Source: JADHUC01 sp964617665 (GTDB lineage Bacteria; Planctomycetota; Planctomycetia; Pirellulales; Pirellulaceae). From it: a DNA stretch of 54,845 nt. Below are positions 46,141-54,845 of this stretch, piece by piece. Position 1 is the first letter of the stretch, and each line of letters starts with the position of its first letter. The stretch is from NCBI GenBank assembly GCA_964617665.1, contig CAZUAH010000024.1:1-54845 (forward strand). The letters run 5' to 3'. Below the pieces are notes generated by a model. The model saw only the letters and a program-made list of their open reading frames with translations, had not been told where the DNA came from and made no database searches. A program made the position numbers and the translations under genes.

Positions 46141-46201
46141 ACAGGCTGCGAAGCTCAACGCGAGCGGCTTGCACAGACGCCAGTTCGGATAGCCTGCGAT
46201 C

Positions 46202-48745
46202 TCAGCGACGCGTTTCGGCCGCCGCGACTTCGCGAGGCAGTAATAGATCCTTGGCGCTTGGTGCCAGGTAAGGCGGAACCGTCATCAGCATGCGGCTACC
46301 GAGACAGTTTTCGAACTTCCAGAGCGTTCCGTCCTGTCCATCAGGCACGGCGACGCTGAAATAGTCGGCCTGCTCCATGTCTGCGAAAGACAGCACTTCG
46401 CGGCCGTCCCCGTCCAGCAGCTTACCAGCCGTCGAAGTTGTGAAGCCTGCCACTTTCGCCGTGCCCTTCGGCACATAGAAGAAGAGGCTCCAGCGTCCGC
46501 TCAAACGCATCGGGGCGTCAAGTGTCGAACGGATCGTGAATGGCAAGTCATCCGGCCAAATAACGCGCGTCATGTCGTGACCATCAGTCCATTCAAGCGT
46601 GTGTAAGCCGCCATAGGGCGAGGTCAACAGGACTGAGCGCACGTTACCGTCGGGAGGCACGCTGGCGTCGCGCGCTACCGGCTCGAGCGTTGCTTCCTCG
46701 GCCGCGTGGAGCGCAAACTTCACGTTGCCTCGATCGCGATAGTGGGCGATCAAACCGCCCGTGATCTTTAGATCCAGCTTTCTTCGTCCCTGTGGCAGCC
46801 AAGTGTGGACCGTCTGCAGTCCACGGAATGTGTCTGGGCGTTTGCCGGGCCCCGTCTCTGGCAACCCAATCGTCGTGACTGGTACCAGGTCTTGGCTGTA
46901 TTCTACGGGCTCGAAATCGAGTTCCGTTGGTTCGTTGGCCTTGATCCCAGCCGCAAGGATGCCGGCGATCTCGTTGTCGTCGAAGGGCCGGCTGGTCTTC
47001 CAGGGATTCGCGTCTTCGGGCACGCTCCACGCCGCCTCGTCCGGCACCGCAACCGCCTTGTCCCGGAAGCGGTCTCTGTGGCAGATGGCAACGGTCGATA
47101 GCATCATACGATCCTTCATTCGGTAAACGTGACGCCAGAGGACTTCGAACGCCTTCTGCCGTTGTTCACCTCTAGCCATTCGGTAGGCATGGTACAGTTC
47201 CAGGTACCGCGCATAGAGAATCACGTCGTCCAGGCGCTTGTGGACCGCTGAATCGTTAGTTGCTCGCCGCGCTGCGTCCAGATGGCGGTACAGCCGCGCG
47301 ATCAGATCTTCGTTTCCTCGAATCAGTTTGTCGCGGTTCAGCAAGGTATAGAAATCGCGCATCGGGTCCTTAGCCGTGCCAAACGCGTTGTCCAGGAAGT
47401 CCTCGACCAGCGCGTCGATTCGATTCGCGGCATCGATGTCCCACAGCAGACGCGGCGTTAGCCAGTAGCCCAGGCCATTAGCCCCCCAACTGTCCCCGTT
47501 CTCCGAGTTCATGAAGCGTGCGCCTTTGTTGTATTGTTCGGGGATGTTGTGTTGCAGATACTCGATATCGCCACCGCGCGCCTTGCGCGGCAGATCGTGG
47601 CTCCAAGGGAACACGTCGTGATAGTCGCGAATTCCCAGCGTCGTACCGCTGGCGCTCCAGCCATCGATCAAGTCGTCGAACGTGTAGCCGCCGCGGATGA
47701 AACTTGTCGCCACGCTGATGACAACGTTGGGATGTGCGTCGATGGTCGGCGGCGGGCTGTGCTGATTGTACGCGTACATGCCCACGTATTTCGGTCCTAG
47801 TCCGAGGCGGTTGATGGCCTTGGCCACATCGTTGGCAAGCGTCAGCGCACGGTCGCTGATCGTGCCCAGGGCGGCGCAATCGGCGCACTCGCACCAATTG
47901 CCGCCGTCGGATGGATCTACCGAGATGCTGTCAAGTTCGGGGTTGGCCTGCATCTGCCGCACGGCATGGTCCACCACCAACTGGCGCAGACCGGAGTTGC
48001 CAATACAGAACTTGATGTTGCCGCCGCCATCGACCTGACCCGCCAGACGACGTTCCCCGTCGACCAAGGCGTAGTAGCCGGGGTTGGCAGCGAACGCCTC
48101 GCGATTGGCTCGAATGATCCCGCTGTACGAATGCCCTGTATTCAGCGAGAAGGACGATTCGACGCGATTCCGCAAACGCCACCGCTGCCACAGTTCGCGA
48201 TTCGACCACGGAGCCCCTCGCGGCGCCATACGTGTGACAAAGTCGGGTCGCTCCATCACGTCGACGGCCAGACGCAAGTTCGGACAACTGGGAACGACCT
48301 CCCACGTGTCGGTGAGGAAGTAGAGCCGGTATCCGAGCCGGTGCAGGAAATCCCAAACGGCTAACTGCGCGGCCAGTTCGCCCGCGCCAAACACGTAAGC
48401 TCCATTTGCGTGCGTTCGAAGCAGGTAATCGTCCCGCCGGAATGGATCTTTCGGTTTGAAATCACCGCGATGTTGCAGCAAGGGGAAGTCCGAGTAGACT
48501 CCAACGGCGACGCCACTAGTGCCGTCGCCGGTACGCACTTCAAAGTCTGCGCCACTAATCCGGCTCAAATAGGCCGCCAAGTCGTCGGCAGCCTGCCGAG
48601 TTTCCTCCGAGGCGCCGGTGCCGACTACCACCGCCTGAAGCGCATTGCCGTCTGCTGCCAACCGTACTTCCACAGGCGCTGCCGAAACGGACACTGCCGT
48701 CAACAGAGCCATGATCAACGCCGTCGCAGGAAGTGTAGTTCTCAT
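46202..48745 (-). CDS. exported DUF4838 protein with GH67-like N-terminal domain
   Basis: 847 residues; the ATG at 48745 has GGAG upstream. A signal peptide (LPATALIMALLTAVSVSAA) is followed by a small alpha/beta domain (QAADDLAAYLSRISGADFEV, GVAVGVYSDFPL) like those preceding GH67 and GH20 catalytic barrels. The central barrel-like region has the DUF4838 hallmarks: SVDPSDGGNWCECADC, VGMYAYNQHSPPP, LGIRDYHDVFPWS and ENGDSWGANGLGYWL, then helices and a C-terminal beta-sandwich. The Asp/Glu residues in these motifs are plausible catalytic groups, but no activity is established for the family to my knowledge. It is convergent with the beta-helix gene and divergent from the transporter across a 182-base gap. 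Confidence 0.85.
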   Translation of the reverse strand: MRTTLPATALIMALLTAVSVSAAPVEVRLAADGNALQAVVVGTGASEETRQAADDLAAYLSRISGADFEVRTGDGTSGVAVGVYSDFPLLQHRGDFKPKDPFRRDDYLLRTHANGAYVFGAGELAAQLAVWDFLHRLGYRLYFLTDTWEVVPSCPNLRLAVDVMERPDFVTRMAPRGAPWSNRELWQRWRLRNRVESSFSLNTGHSYSGIIRANREAFAANPGYYALVDGERRLAGQVDGGGNIKFCIGNSGLRQLVVDHAVRQMQANPELDSISVDPSDGGNWCECADCAALGTISDRALTLANDVAKAINRLGLGPKYVGMYAYNQHSPPPTIDAHPNVVISVATSFIRGGYTFDDLIDGWSASGTTLGIRDYHDVFPWSHDLPRKARGGDIEYLQHNIPEQYNKGARFMNSENGDSWGANGLGYWLTPRLLWDIDAANRIDALVEDFLDNAFGTAKDPMRDFYTLLNRDKLIRGNEDLIARLYRHLDAARRATNDSAVHKRLDDVILYARYLELYHAYRMARGEQRQKAFEVLWRHVYRMKDRMMLSTVAICHRDRFRDKAVAVPDEAAWSVPEDANPWKTSRPFDDNEIAGILAAGIKANEPTELDFEPVEYSQDLVPVTTIGLPETGPGKRPDTFRGLQTVHTWLPQGRRKLDLKITGGLIAHYRDRGNVKFALHAAEEATLEPVARDASVPPDGNVRSVLLTSPYGGLHTLEWTDGHDMTRVIWPDDLPFTIRSTLDAPMRLSGRWSLFFYVPKGTAKVAGFTTSTAGKLLDGDGREVLSFADMEQADYFSVAVPDGQDGTLWKFENCLGSRMLMTVPPYLAPSAKDLLLPREVAAAETRR

Positions 48746-48927
48746 GCGATCTCCAATAACCTGATGATTTCAGTTTCTGGCAACACCGACACAAGATCCC
48801 TTATCACTGAAGACACTTCTGCCGGCAAAATTGTACACCATCCGCCCGCCACCGTGTTGGACGGGGGTCGAGGCAGCTATCATATGGACTAATCAATGCA
48901 CAAAGCACTCCGCAAAAGGAGCACATC

Positions 48928-50277
48928 ATGGAAGGGTTAATCACGCTCTTCATTGGCCTTGTGAAGTACCTCTACGAGATCGGAGAGAAGGCTGCGTTGT
49001 GGTTCGAGCGCCATACTCGCTTCTTCGACCGCGGGCAGAAGATCTATTGGGTTGCACCCGCGCTGATTGGTGCAGCGTGTCTCGGGCAATACCTGTCGCT
49101 GCATCAAGATTTCGAGGTTGGACATCGGGTCCTACAGTTCTTGGAGGGTTGGGCAAAGACGCTGTTCCTCGGCGGCTTGGCGGTGTGCTTGCCACCGTTG
49201 ATCCTTTCCGAGATTTACCGCAACGTGCGCCAGAACCAGAAAGAAGGAGTAATGCCGCTGAAGGCAAGTTTCTTCTTCTTTCTGACTACGCTGTCGGCGA
49301 TCTCCTGCGGTTATCTTGCCGCGCGCATGAGCTTTGCCGGCACCGGGATTGAGTTGGTGGCACAAAAAGCTCAGAGCATCACGGGAGGAGGCGGTCACTG
49401 GCTTCCATGGTCCAACAACTTGCTGGGCTGTGTGCTCTCGGCGGTAGTCTGCGCCTTCATCTTCGATCGTCACGCAGGAAAAGCGGCGAAGGCCTTCGAC
49501 ACCGTTGCCGAGTACGTCAGCAAGTGGAGCTTGTGGTGGTTGAATTTCATACTGCGGTTCATTGCGCCCGCTGTGTTCTTCATGATTGCCGGCGCTATCG
49601 CAAAGACGGGCGGCGGGGTGATGACCCTGGCTGGGCCTCTCGGAAGGATTTTCGGTGGCACCTTGCTGGGTCTTTTGTTCCACATGATCGTGTTGGTGGT
49701 AGTGCTGTCGCTGGCGCTTGGATTTGTCCGCGTGCTTCGATACTTGTGGCACATGAAGGGAGCGCTTCTGTTCGTGTGGATCATCCGTTCGTCGGTAGGT
49801 GGATTGTCACGCACAATTCCGGCAGCCAAGTCATTCGGCATCAAAGAAAAGTACACAAGCTTCGTGCTGCCGTTCGGCGCCACCGTGAACATGGACGGCA
49901 CATCGGTCTATCTGACTGTCACCGCCATTGCTTTTACCATTGCGCTCGGGCTGCCGGTGGGCTGGGCAGTCTTTATCGCTTTGCTCATGTCGATTCTGTC
50001 GGCTTCGGTGGGTACTGCAGCGGCTCCTAGCGCAAGTTTGGTGCTGATGAATGTCGTCTTTGCGGCGGCAGCTAAAGCGGCCGGCACAGACCTCGCCCCC
50101 GAGCAGATGATTGGCATGGTGGCTGCCATGATCGCATTGCTCATGTCCATCGACCCAATTCTGGACATGTTCCGAACAATGGTGAACGTATTCGGAGACA
50201 GCCTTTGCTGCTTGTTCTTAAATGACACTGACAAAGAAGAAGATGAGGCCGCCGCCGCTGCGGCCCCGACGACATAG
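48928..50277 (+). CDS. sodium/proton:dicarboxylate or amino acid symporter (DAACS/SDF family)
   Basis: 449 residues with about eight membrane segments and two re-entrant loops; AAGGAG stands before the ATG. The substrate and sodium site motif FGATVNMDGTSVY (TM7) and the TM8 motif DPILDMFRTMVNVFGD match archaeal and bacterial glutamate-transporter homologues closely. HP1 is present as VWIIRSSVGGLSRTIPAA, where the usual serine-rich tip is reduced to SS. The C-terminus ends in an acidic, Ala-rich tail. It should import a dicarboxylate or acidic or neutral amino acid into the cell. It is the only transporter in the glycan region; it could take up sialic-acid-derived pyruvate or other acids, but the substrate cannot be read from sequence. 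Confidence 0.92.
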   Translation: MEGLITLFIGLVKYLYEIGEKAALWFERHTRFFDRGQKIYWVAPALIGAACLGQYLSLHQDFEVGHRVLQFLEGWAKTLFLGGLAVCLPPLILSEIYRNVRQNQKEGVMPLKASFFFFLTTLSAISCGYLAARMSFAGTGIELVAQKAQSITGGGGHWLPWSNNLLGCVLSAVVCAFIFDRHAGKAAKAFDTVAEYVSKWSLWWLNFILRFIAPAVFFMIAGAIAKTGGGVMTLAGPLGRIFGGTLLGLLFHMIVLVVVLSLALGFVRVLRYLWHMKGALLFVWIIRSSVGGLSRTIPAAKSFGIKEKYTSFVLPFGATVNMDGTSVYLTVTAIAFTIALGLPVGWAVFIALLMSILSASVGTAAAPSASLVLMNVVFAAAAKAAGTDLAPEQMIGMVAAMIALLMSIDPILDMFRTMVNVFGDSLCCLFLNDTDKEEDEAAAAAAPTT

Positions 50278-50322
50278 ACCGAGTACGCCGATAAACACCT
50301 CAGGGAATGAAGGACGCAGTCC

Positions 50323-51552
50323 ATGAACAACCTCTGCCGTCCCAACCGAGCGTATCAAGATTGGTGCTTGCGATTCGCAGCGGCAAGTCTCGTGCTTGCC
50401 CCGATATCTGCACAGGTGAGTCTTGCGGCATCCGAGTCGGCGCTGGCGAAGGCCGGTGTTACCGCGGCAGGGCATCCGGCAGAAGGCAAAATCGATGCGT
50501 TCTTGGGCGAACCGAGGCTCGATTTCAAGCAGATCTTCAAAGGAGAGCGATTTCCCAATGTCGTCGTGACGACCGATGGCACCGTTCTGGCCACGTGGGG
50601 GAGGACGAGTCTCCGTGTGCGCCGGAGTGAAGACGGCGGGGTGACCTGGGGTGAACCAATCACAATTGGACCAGGGATTCAGGCCGGTGGGGCGACCGTC
50701 GACGAAACCAGCGGTGATGTCATCGTTTTCGTCGAAGACAGACACCCGCCTGCGCCGTTGACCGTCTACCGCAGCCAGGACAATGGCAGGACCTGGAAGG
50801 TGCGGGAAACAACGATTCGACCGGATACAAACGGCAACGTTCCGTCCATGTGCATGAACGAGCACGGCATCACGCTGCGGCACGGTGAACATGCAGGCCG
50901 GCTCGTCCGCCCGGCGCGGCACTACGGCATTAGCAACGACCGCAAATACTGGCCCACACACTACACGACCGCCATCTACAGCGACGACGGCGGCAAGACC
51001 TGGGACACGAGCAAGCCTTTCGCGGAAACGGCGACCGGCGAGGCCTGCGTCGTCGAATTGTCTGACGGTCGACTGTACTACAACTCGCGCAGCCACTGGA
51101 ACAAACACAAGCCCCCGATGAGACGCCGCCACGCTTGGAGCGATGACGGCGGAGAGACTTGGCGTGACTGGCAAGTGGTCGAGATCCTGCCCGATGGTCC
51201 CCAGGACACGACCTACGGCTGCATGGGAGGAATGACGCGTCTACCGGTCAAAGGCAGGGACATCGTGCTCTTCAGCAACTGCGATTCGCCCGGTGGCCGG
51301 CACCACGGGACTGTCTGGGCCAGCTTCGATGGCGGAGAAACTTGGCCGCTGAAGCGATTGGTCTTCGAAGGGGCGTTTGCGTACTCGTCAATTTATGCCG
51401 GTCGCCCCGGAACAAGAACGGAAGGCCAAATCTACCTCTTCTTCGAAGGCGGTCCCCAAGGCGGCGCCACAATGGCACGCTTCAACCTGAGCTGGCTGCT
51501 GAAAGGCGAAAAGACCGGCGACGGCACGTTGCCGATATGGCTATGTCCGTAA
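50323..51552 (+). CDS. exported sialidase-fold (Asp-box) protein
   Basis: 409 residues; it starts 45 bases after the transporter. A signal peptide (FAAASLVLAPISAQVSLAA) leads into a six-bladed propeller with five Asp boxes: RSEDGGVTWG, RSQDNGRTWK, YSDDGGKTWD, WSDDGGETWR and SFDGGETWPL. Typical exo-sialidases also have an Arg triad and a Tyr/Glu pair. Candidates are RLVRPARHYG, GEACVVELSDGRLYYNSRSH and AYSSIYAGRPG, so a working active site is possible, with SRS and GRP supplying arginines. It should hydrolyse or bind terminal acidic sugars outside the cytoplasm. The next gene encodes a larger relative 16 bases on, so the two are probably co-transcribed. Confidence 0.85.
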   Translation: MNNLCRPNRAYQDWCLRFAAASLVLAPISAQVSLAASESALAKAGVTAAGHPAEGKIDAFLGEPRLDFKQIFKGERFPNVVVTTDGTVLATWGRTSLRVRRSEDGGVTWGEPITIGPGIQAGGATVDETSGDVIVFVEDRHPPAPLTVYRSQDNGRTWKVRETTIRPDTNGNVPSMCMNEHGITLRHGEHAGRLVRPARHYGISNDRKYWPTHYTTAIYSDDGGKTWDTSKPFAETATGEACVVELSDGRLYYNSRSHWNKHKPPMRRRHAWSDDGGETWRDWQVVEILPDGPQDTTYGCMGGMTRLPVKGRDIVLFSNCDSPGGRHHGTVWASFDGGETWPLKRLVFEGAFAYSSIYAGRPGTRTEGQIYLFFEGGPQGGATMARFNLSWLLKGEKTGDGTLPIWLCP

Positions 51553-51568
51553 GCGTCAGGGAGAGTCC

Positions 51569-54500
51569 ATGAAACACAGCATTGCGGCTCTACTCATGAT
51601 GGCGGGTTGTGGCGTGCCGTCGCTGTCCGCCGCCGAAATGGCCTTTGTCGCGAAGGGCCAAATCGAGGCGGCGCACGCTATCGAAGGGAAATGGGAGCGC
51701 GGCGAGGGGCATCTGGTCTCGACGGGCAAACATTATCTCTATGCGGCTCGCGGATTGGGCGCCGGCGATTTTCGTGTGCAGGCCCTTTTGAGTCTCGACC
51801 GACTGGCCGGAACGGCGGCGGCGTTCGTGATGGACGGAAACCAGTTTGGGTTCGAGGGTCAGCACGGAAAGATGTTCGTCCAAGGGCCGCAGTTCGGAAA
51901 AAGCCGGCCCATCGCCGATCCGAAGGACTTTATCCAGCCCGGCAAGCCGTTCGATCTGGAGGTCCGCCGTCAAGGCAAGACGCTCACCTTCCTCATCGAC
52001 GGACAACAGGTGTGGGCGACCGATTACGCTCCGAACGATGTCCGCGCATTCGGCTTGCGTCCCTGGCGGGCGACGATGCGTATCTATGAATTCTCGGCGG
52101 AAGGACGATTGATCGAAGCGTCCGTGCCAGCGCAGCCGGTCCAGTCGAAGGAGTTGGCGGTTCCGACGATCGACATTTCCGGCGAGACCGATCGCCACGT
52201 GATTGTCGCCGCCGGGACCGAAACCGACTATCGCGGCCAAGTCAACACCGTGCTGATGGGCGACGGCAAGACGATGTTCGCGGTCTGGTCCATCGGGCAC
52301 GGTGGCAAGTGCGGACCGATGAAGAAGAGTGTCGATGGCGGGCTCACCTGGAGCGATATGATCCCAACGCCGGAGAACTGGGGCGAGGTCGGTAGTTGTC
52401 CGTGCATCTTTCGGCTCACCGATGCAAAGGGCGTGGAACGTCTGTTCGTGTTTGCCGGACGTGGGAAACATCACCGTTCCATGTCACTTGATGACGGAAA
52501 AACGTGGACGCCGATGGAAGAAACCGGCCTGTTCAAGCCCGGCGGCAACACGACGATAATTCCAATCGACAAGGGACGGCGACATCTGCTGCTGATGCAA
52601 CGCGGGCCGGTCAATGCTCCTCAGAATGAAAAGACCCAAGCCGTTTGGCAGGCGGTCTCATCCGACGGCGGTTTGAGTTGGACGGACTATCGGAAAGTCT
52701 GCGAGGTCCCGGGCGCGGTCCCCTGCGAACCGGATCTCGTTCGCTCGCCGGACGGCCGGCAAATCGCCTGCCTGATGCGTGAGAACGCGCGACGGCTCAA
52801 TTCGCTCGTTATGTTCAGCGACAACGAGGGCGAAAACTGGTCGCAGGCGCGCGAGCTTCCTGCCAGCCTGACCGGCGATCGTCACATGTCGTGCTACGCG
52901 CCGGACGGGCGGCTGGTGGTGGTCTTCCGCGATCGCGCCACTGGCGGCCCGACCTACGGGCACTACGTTGTGTGGATCGGGACGTATGACGACATTCGTC
53001 ACGGCCGGCCCGGACAGTATCGCGTCAAGCTGCTGCACAGCCACGCGGGACCCGATTGCGGCTATTCCGGACTGGAACGCTTGCCCGACGGTACGATGGT
53101 CGCCACGACTTACATAAAGTATCGACCCGGCCCTGAAAAGCACTCGATCGTCAGCGTTCGCTTCAAACTGGATGAAATTGACGCAGCCTTCCAGCGCATG
53201 GTGCTCGGCGCATCGGCCGATCAGTTGAAAGAGCTGGAAGCCGGGCGAAAGGCCGGTCTAATCGAACTGGCGCCCGTGAACCTTCCGACGAAGCCCAAAG
53301 GCGACAACGACCACTTCGGCTGGCCGGTGGCCACGATGATCGACGACACAATCATCGTCGTTCACCGGGAAATGTGTGGGCACAATCGCAGGCTGTCGGG
53401 GACCCCGGATGAATTCACCACGTATTCGGCAATTCTCCGCAGTGACGATGGTGGAAGTACGTGGTCGAAATCATACGACGTCCGCAAGTGCATGAGTCCG
53501 GAAGCTCGCCGGATCGACGGATTGGTGCCGCTGTCGCACCGGTACAAGTTCCAACCGGATAATCTCAGGCTGGAAGGCTACAAAGTGCACCTCAACGGGA
53601 TTGGAACGACTCACGACGGCAGCGTTGTACTGGTCTGCAACCATGGCGTCTTCCGCAGCGACGACAAGGGGAGAACTTGGCGGCACTTCGCACAGGCATT
53701 TCGCCATGACAATCACTCCCCAGACGCCGTCTTCTTTTCGTCCGGGCCTCACCTGATCGACCTGGGCCGGGGAAGAGGGCTCTATGCCTTCGGTCATCAC
53801 ACGACGCGCGGGCCGGCTGATCCGGAGAAACGCCGCACTGCCAGGACTTCACCAACCACGCCGCGCGACATTCTCCAGGAAATGGCAATGTACCGATCCG
53901 ACGACGGAGGTCAGTCGTGGAAGAATGTGACGATCCCTATCCCCGACGGGTGCAAACCGGCCGAACCGGACGTCATGTTTCACGAGGGAGAATTCGTCGC
54001 GATCGTCCGGAACCAGACCCCTGCGAATATTCTCGCGCAAATGCGATGGAAGCCAGGCGACAAGACGATCGAGGACGTCGCTAACACGAATATGCGAACG
54101 AACCGCTCGGTCGACACGTCGGCGATTTGCTTCAACCCGGTCACCGACCGCTTCGAGGTCGTGCAATCAAAGCGGGAAGACATGACGATCAACCTCTTCA
54201 GCATTGCGCTGGAAGATTGGGACACGGCCCAATGGCGATTCGAAGGCCAGTTATTCCAACGCGGCGGCTCTTTCTACTCGACCGCCGACGGCTTCCACAC
54301 CGGCGGCTCGGTCATCGACCGAGAACGCAGCGTCCAGCACGTCTTCTTTTACAGCGGCCACCCCGGCGGCCCGGCGGGCGTGTTTCGCCTCACCCGCACG
54401 CTCGATACGCCCAGGCTGGCGGAGTTCCTGAAGCAGCAAGGCAACCGTCATCGGCGCAGTACCGTTCGTTGGACGGGAGACGCGAAGTCAGCGAGCTGGA

Positions 54501-54748
54501 ATGATCCCGGCAATTGGGACATCGGAATGCCTGACAAACACGATGTGGTCATTTGTGGCTTTGATGACGACGACTTCTTCTGCTTCCGCGCCGACCCGTT
54601 CAAGTCATGTGACAAGGGCAAGGAGTTCCGCATCGACGCGGTGAAGTTCGTCGGCTGGCCGGACGACGGGAAAGCCGGCGTCGAGCAGCGAGGAGAGTAC
54701 TGGTATCTCAAGCCCATGACCGCCTGTTTGTCTGAGGGGCTACCGTGA
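51569..54748 (+). CDS. large exported protein with two Asp-box sialidase-like propellers
   Basis: 1,059 residues; the ATG at 51569 follows AGGGAGAG. A signal peptide (IAALLMMAGCGVPSLSA) may be a lipoprotein signal, as Cys follows MMAG. A LamG/DUF1080-like sandwich spans about 25-180 (LVSTGKHYLYAARGLGAGDF). A first propeller covers about 200-540 with SVDGGLTWSD, SLDDGKTWTP, SSDGGLSWTD and FSDNEGENWSQ. A second covers about 560-950 with RSDDGGSTWSK, RSDDKGRTWRH and RSDDGGQSWKN. The last 100 residues form a separate module (RWTGDAKSASWNDPGNW), seen in planctomycete exported proteins as I recall. Arginine-rich segments (MRENARRLNSL; GERSVQHVF-like) may complete an active site in one or both halves. 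Probably a duplicated, fused sialidase-type enzyme or binder. Confidence 0.85.
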   Translation: MKHSIAALLMMAGCGVPSLSAAEMAFVAKGQIEAAHAIEGKWERGEGHLVSTGKHYLYAARGLGAGDFRVQALLSLDRLAGTAAAFVMDGNQFGFEGQHGKMFVQGPQFGKSRPIADPKDFIQPGKPFDLEVRRQGKTLTFLIDGQQVWATDYAPNDVRAFGLRPWRATMRIYEFSAEGRLIEASVPAQPVQSKELAVPTIDISGETDRHVIVAAGTETDYRGQVNTVLMGDGKTMFAVWSIGHGGKCGPMKKSVDGGLTWSDMIPTPENWGEVGSCPCIFRLTDAKGVERLFVFAGRGKHHRSMSLDDGKTWTPMEETGLFKPGGNTTIIPIDKGRRHLLLMQRGPVNAPQNEKTQAVWQAVSSDGGLSWTDYRKVCEVPGAVPCEPDLVRSPDGRQIACLMRENARRLNSLVMFSDNEGENWSQARELPASLTGDRHMSCYAPDGRLVVVFRDRATGGPTYGHYVVWIGTYDDIRHGRPGQYRVKLLHSHAGPDCGYSGLERLPDGTMVATTYIKYRPGPEKHSIVSVRFKLDEIDAAFQRMVLGASADQLKELEAGRKAGLIELAPVNLPTKPKGDNDHFGWPVATMIDDTIIVVHREMCGHNRRLSGTPDEFTTYSAILRSDDGGSTWSKSYDVRKCMSPEARRIDGLVPLSHRYKFQPDNLRLEGYKVHLNGIGTTHDGSVVLVCNHGVFRSDDKGRTWRHFAQAFRHDNHSPDAVFFSSGPHLIDLGRGRGLYAFGHHTTRGPADPEKRRTARTSPTTPRDILQEMAMYRSDDGGQSWKNVTIPIPDGCKPAEPDVMFHEGEFVAIVRNQTPANILAQMRWKPGDKTIEDVANTNMRTNRSVDTSAICFNPVTDRFEVVQSKREDMTINLFSIALEDWDTAQWRFEGQLFQRGGSFYSTADGFHTGGSVIDRERSVQHVFFYSGHPGGPAGVFRLTRTLDTPRLAEFLKQQGNRHRRSTVRWTGDAKSASWNDPGNWDIGMPDKHDVVICGFDDDDFFCFRADPFKSCDKGKEFRIDAVKFVGWPDDGKAGVEQRGEYWYLKPMTACLSEGLP

Positions 54749-54793
54749 AAGACTCTATGGAACGCGGGAAAAGTAACTTCGGTGATATGACCG

Positions 54794-54845
54794 ATAGGGG
54801 TAGGAAAGACCGGTTGAGTACCCGGTCTCCCCTCCCTCCGAACCG
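54794..54845 (-). mobile_element. 3' end of a group II intron (domain VI and edge of domain V), continuing past the window
   Basis: Read on the minus strand, the last bases give CGGTTC, which is the 3' strand of the domain V hairpin, then a purine linker GGAGGGAGGGG. Next is a domain-VI-like hairpin (AGACCGG / CCGGTCT at 54807-54828) and CTACCCCTAT, a typical bacterial group II intron 3' end (AY), at about 54794. The intron body and any reverse transcriptase would lie to the right of the window. It is inserted about 45 bases past the stop of the double-sialidase gene, in opposite orientation. Confidence 0.7.

Noticed and set aside
46141..46201. CAGGCT / AGCCTG pairing between convergent genes as a terminator
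   Set aside because: The six-base stem encloses more than 40 bases and no T-run follows.

Overview
The window most likely comes from a planctomycete (Planctomycetota, probably a Pirellulales-like lineage). No rRNA, tRNA or marker gene is present, so this rests on gene content. That content includes an ECF sigma factor beside a Ser/Thr kinase with a membrane anchor and leucine-rich repeats, a formylglycine-type sulfatase, and many exported FG-GAP, PQQ-like and YVTN propeller proteins. It also includes proteins with unusual CxxCH haem motifs, Tat-exported sugar-isomerase-like proteins and GC-rich dispersed palindromes. I see no CRISPR array, phage module or replication origin. The one mobile element I can argue for is the 3' end of a group II intron at the extreme right edge.

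Layout. (1) 0.1-5.9 kb, minus strand: a soluble hybrid histidine kinase and an exported GH38/DUF5054-like protein. (2) 6.1-6.35 kb: two perfect inverted repeats. (3) 6.35-18.7 kb: a TMTC-like membrane TPR protein, a CRTAC1-type FG-GAP/ASPIC-UnbV protein, a DUF6057-like membrane protein and a PD40 propeller with CxxCH on the plus strand, then a TPR/dihaem cytochrome on the minus strand and a monohaem FG-GAP protein on the plus strand. This is the best candidate for an undescribed system. (4) 18.8-22.3 kb: a gamma-glutamyltransferase whose signal region carries a palindrome, and a Tat-exported fucose-isomerase-fold protein. (5) 22.3-25.6 kb, minus strand: a PQQ-like propeller, a PfkB sugar kinase and a probably truncated exported protein ending at a palindrome. 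(6) 25.8-32.6 kb: a 1,472-residue lyase-like/propeller fusion and a polytopic membrane protein. (7) 32.9-34.8 kb: a YVTN-propeller/dihaem-cytochrome gene split by a frameshift. (8) 35.7-41.5 kb: ECF sigma factor and a Ser/Thr kinase with three 350-residue LRR modules and a stub of a fourth, followed by a decayed paralogue of the tail of the gene in region 6. (9) 41.7-54.8 kb: a glycan-use locus with a sulfatase, a Tat-exported TIM-barrel isomerase, a beta-helix protein, a DUF4838 protein, a DAACS transporter and two Asp-box sialidase-like proteins.

How the parts may fit together: most products carry export signals and look suited to sensing, cutting or oxidising complex, possibly sulfated, polysaccharides in the periplasm or at the surface. 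The histidine kinase and the sigma/kinase pair would provide regulation. The region has been rearranged repeatedly: palindromes inserted in or beside genes, tandem duplication in the LRR kinase, a broken fourth LRR unit joined to a foreign gene tail, a frameshifted cytochrome gene and an intron insertion. All functional assignments come from reading motifs in translated sequence, without any database search.
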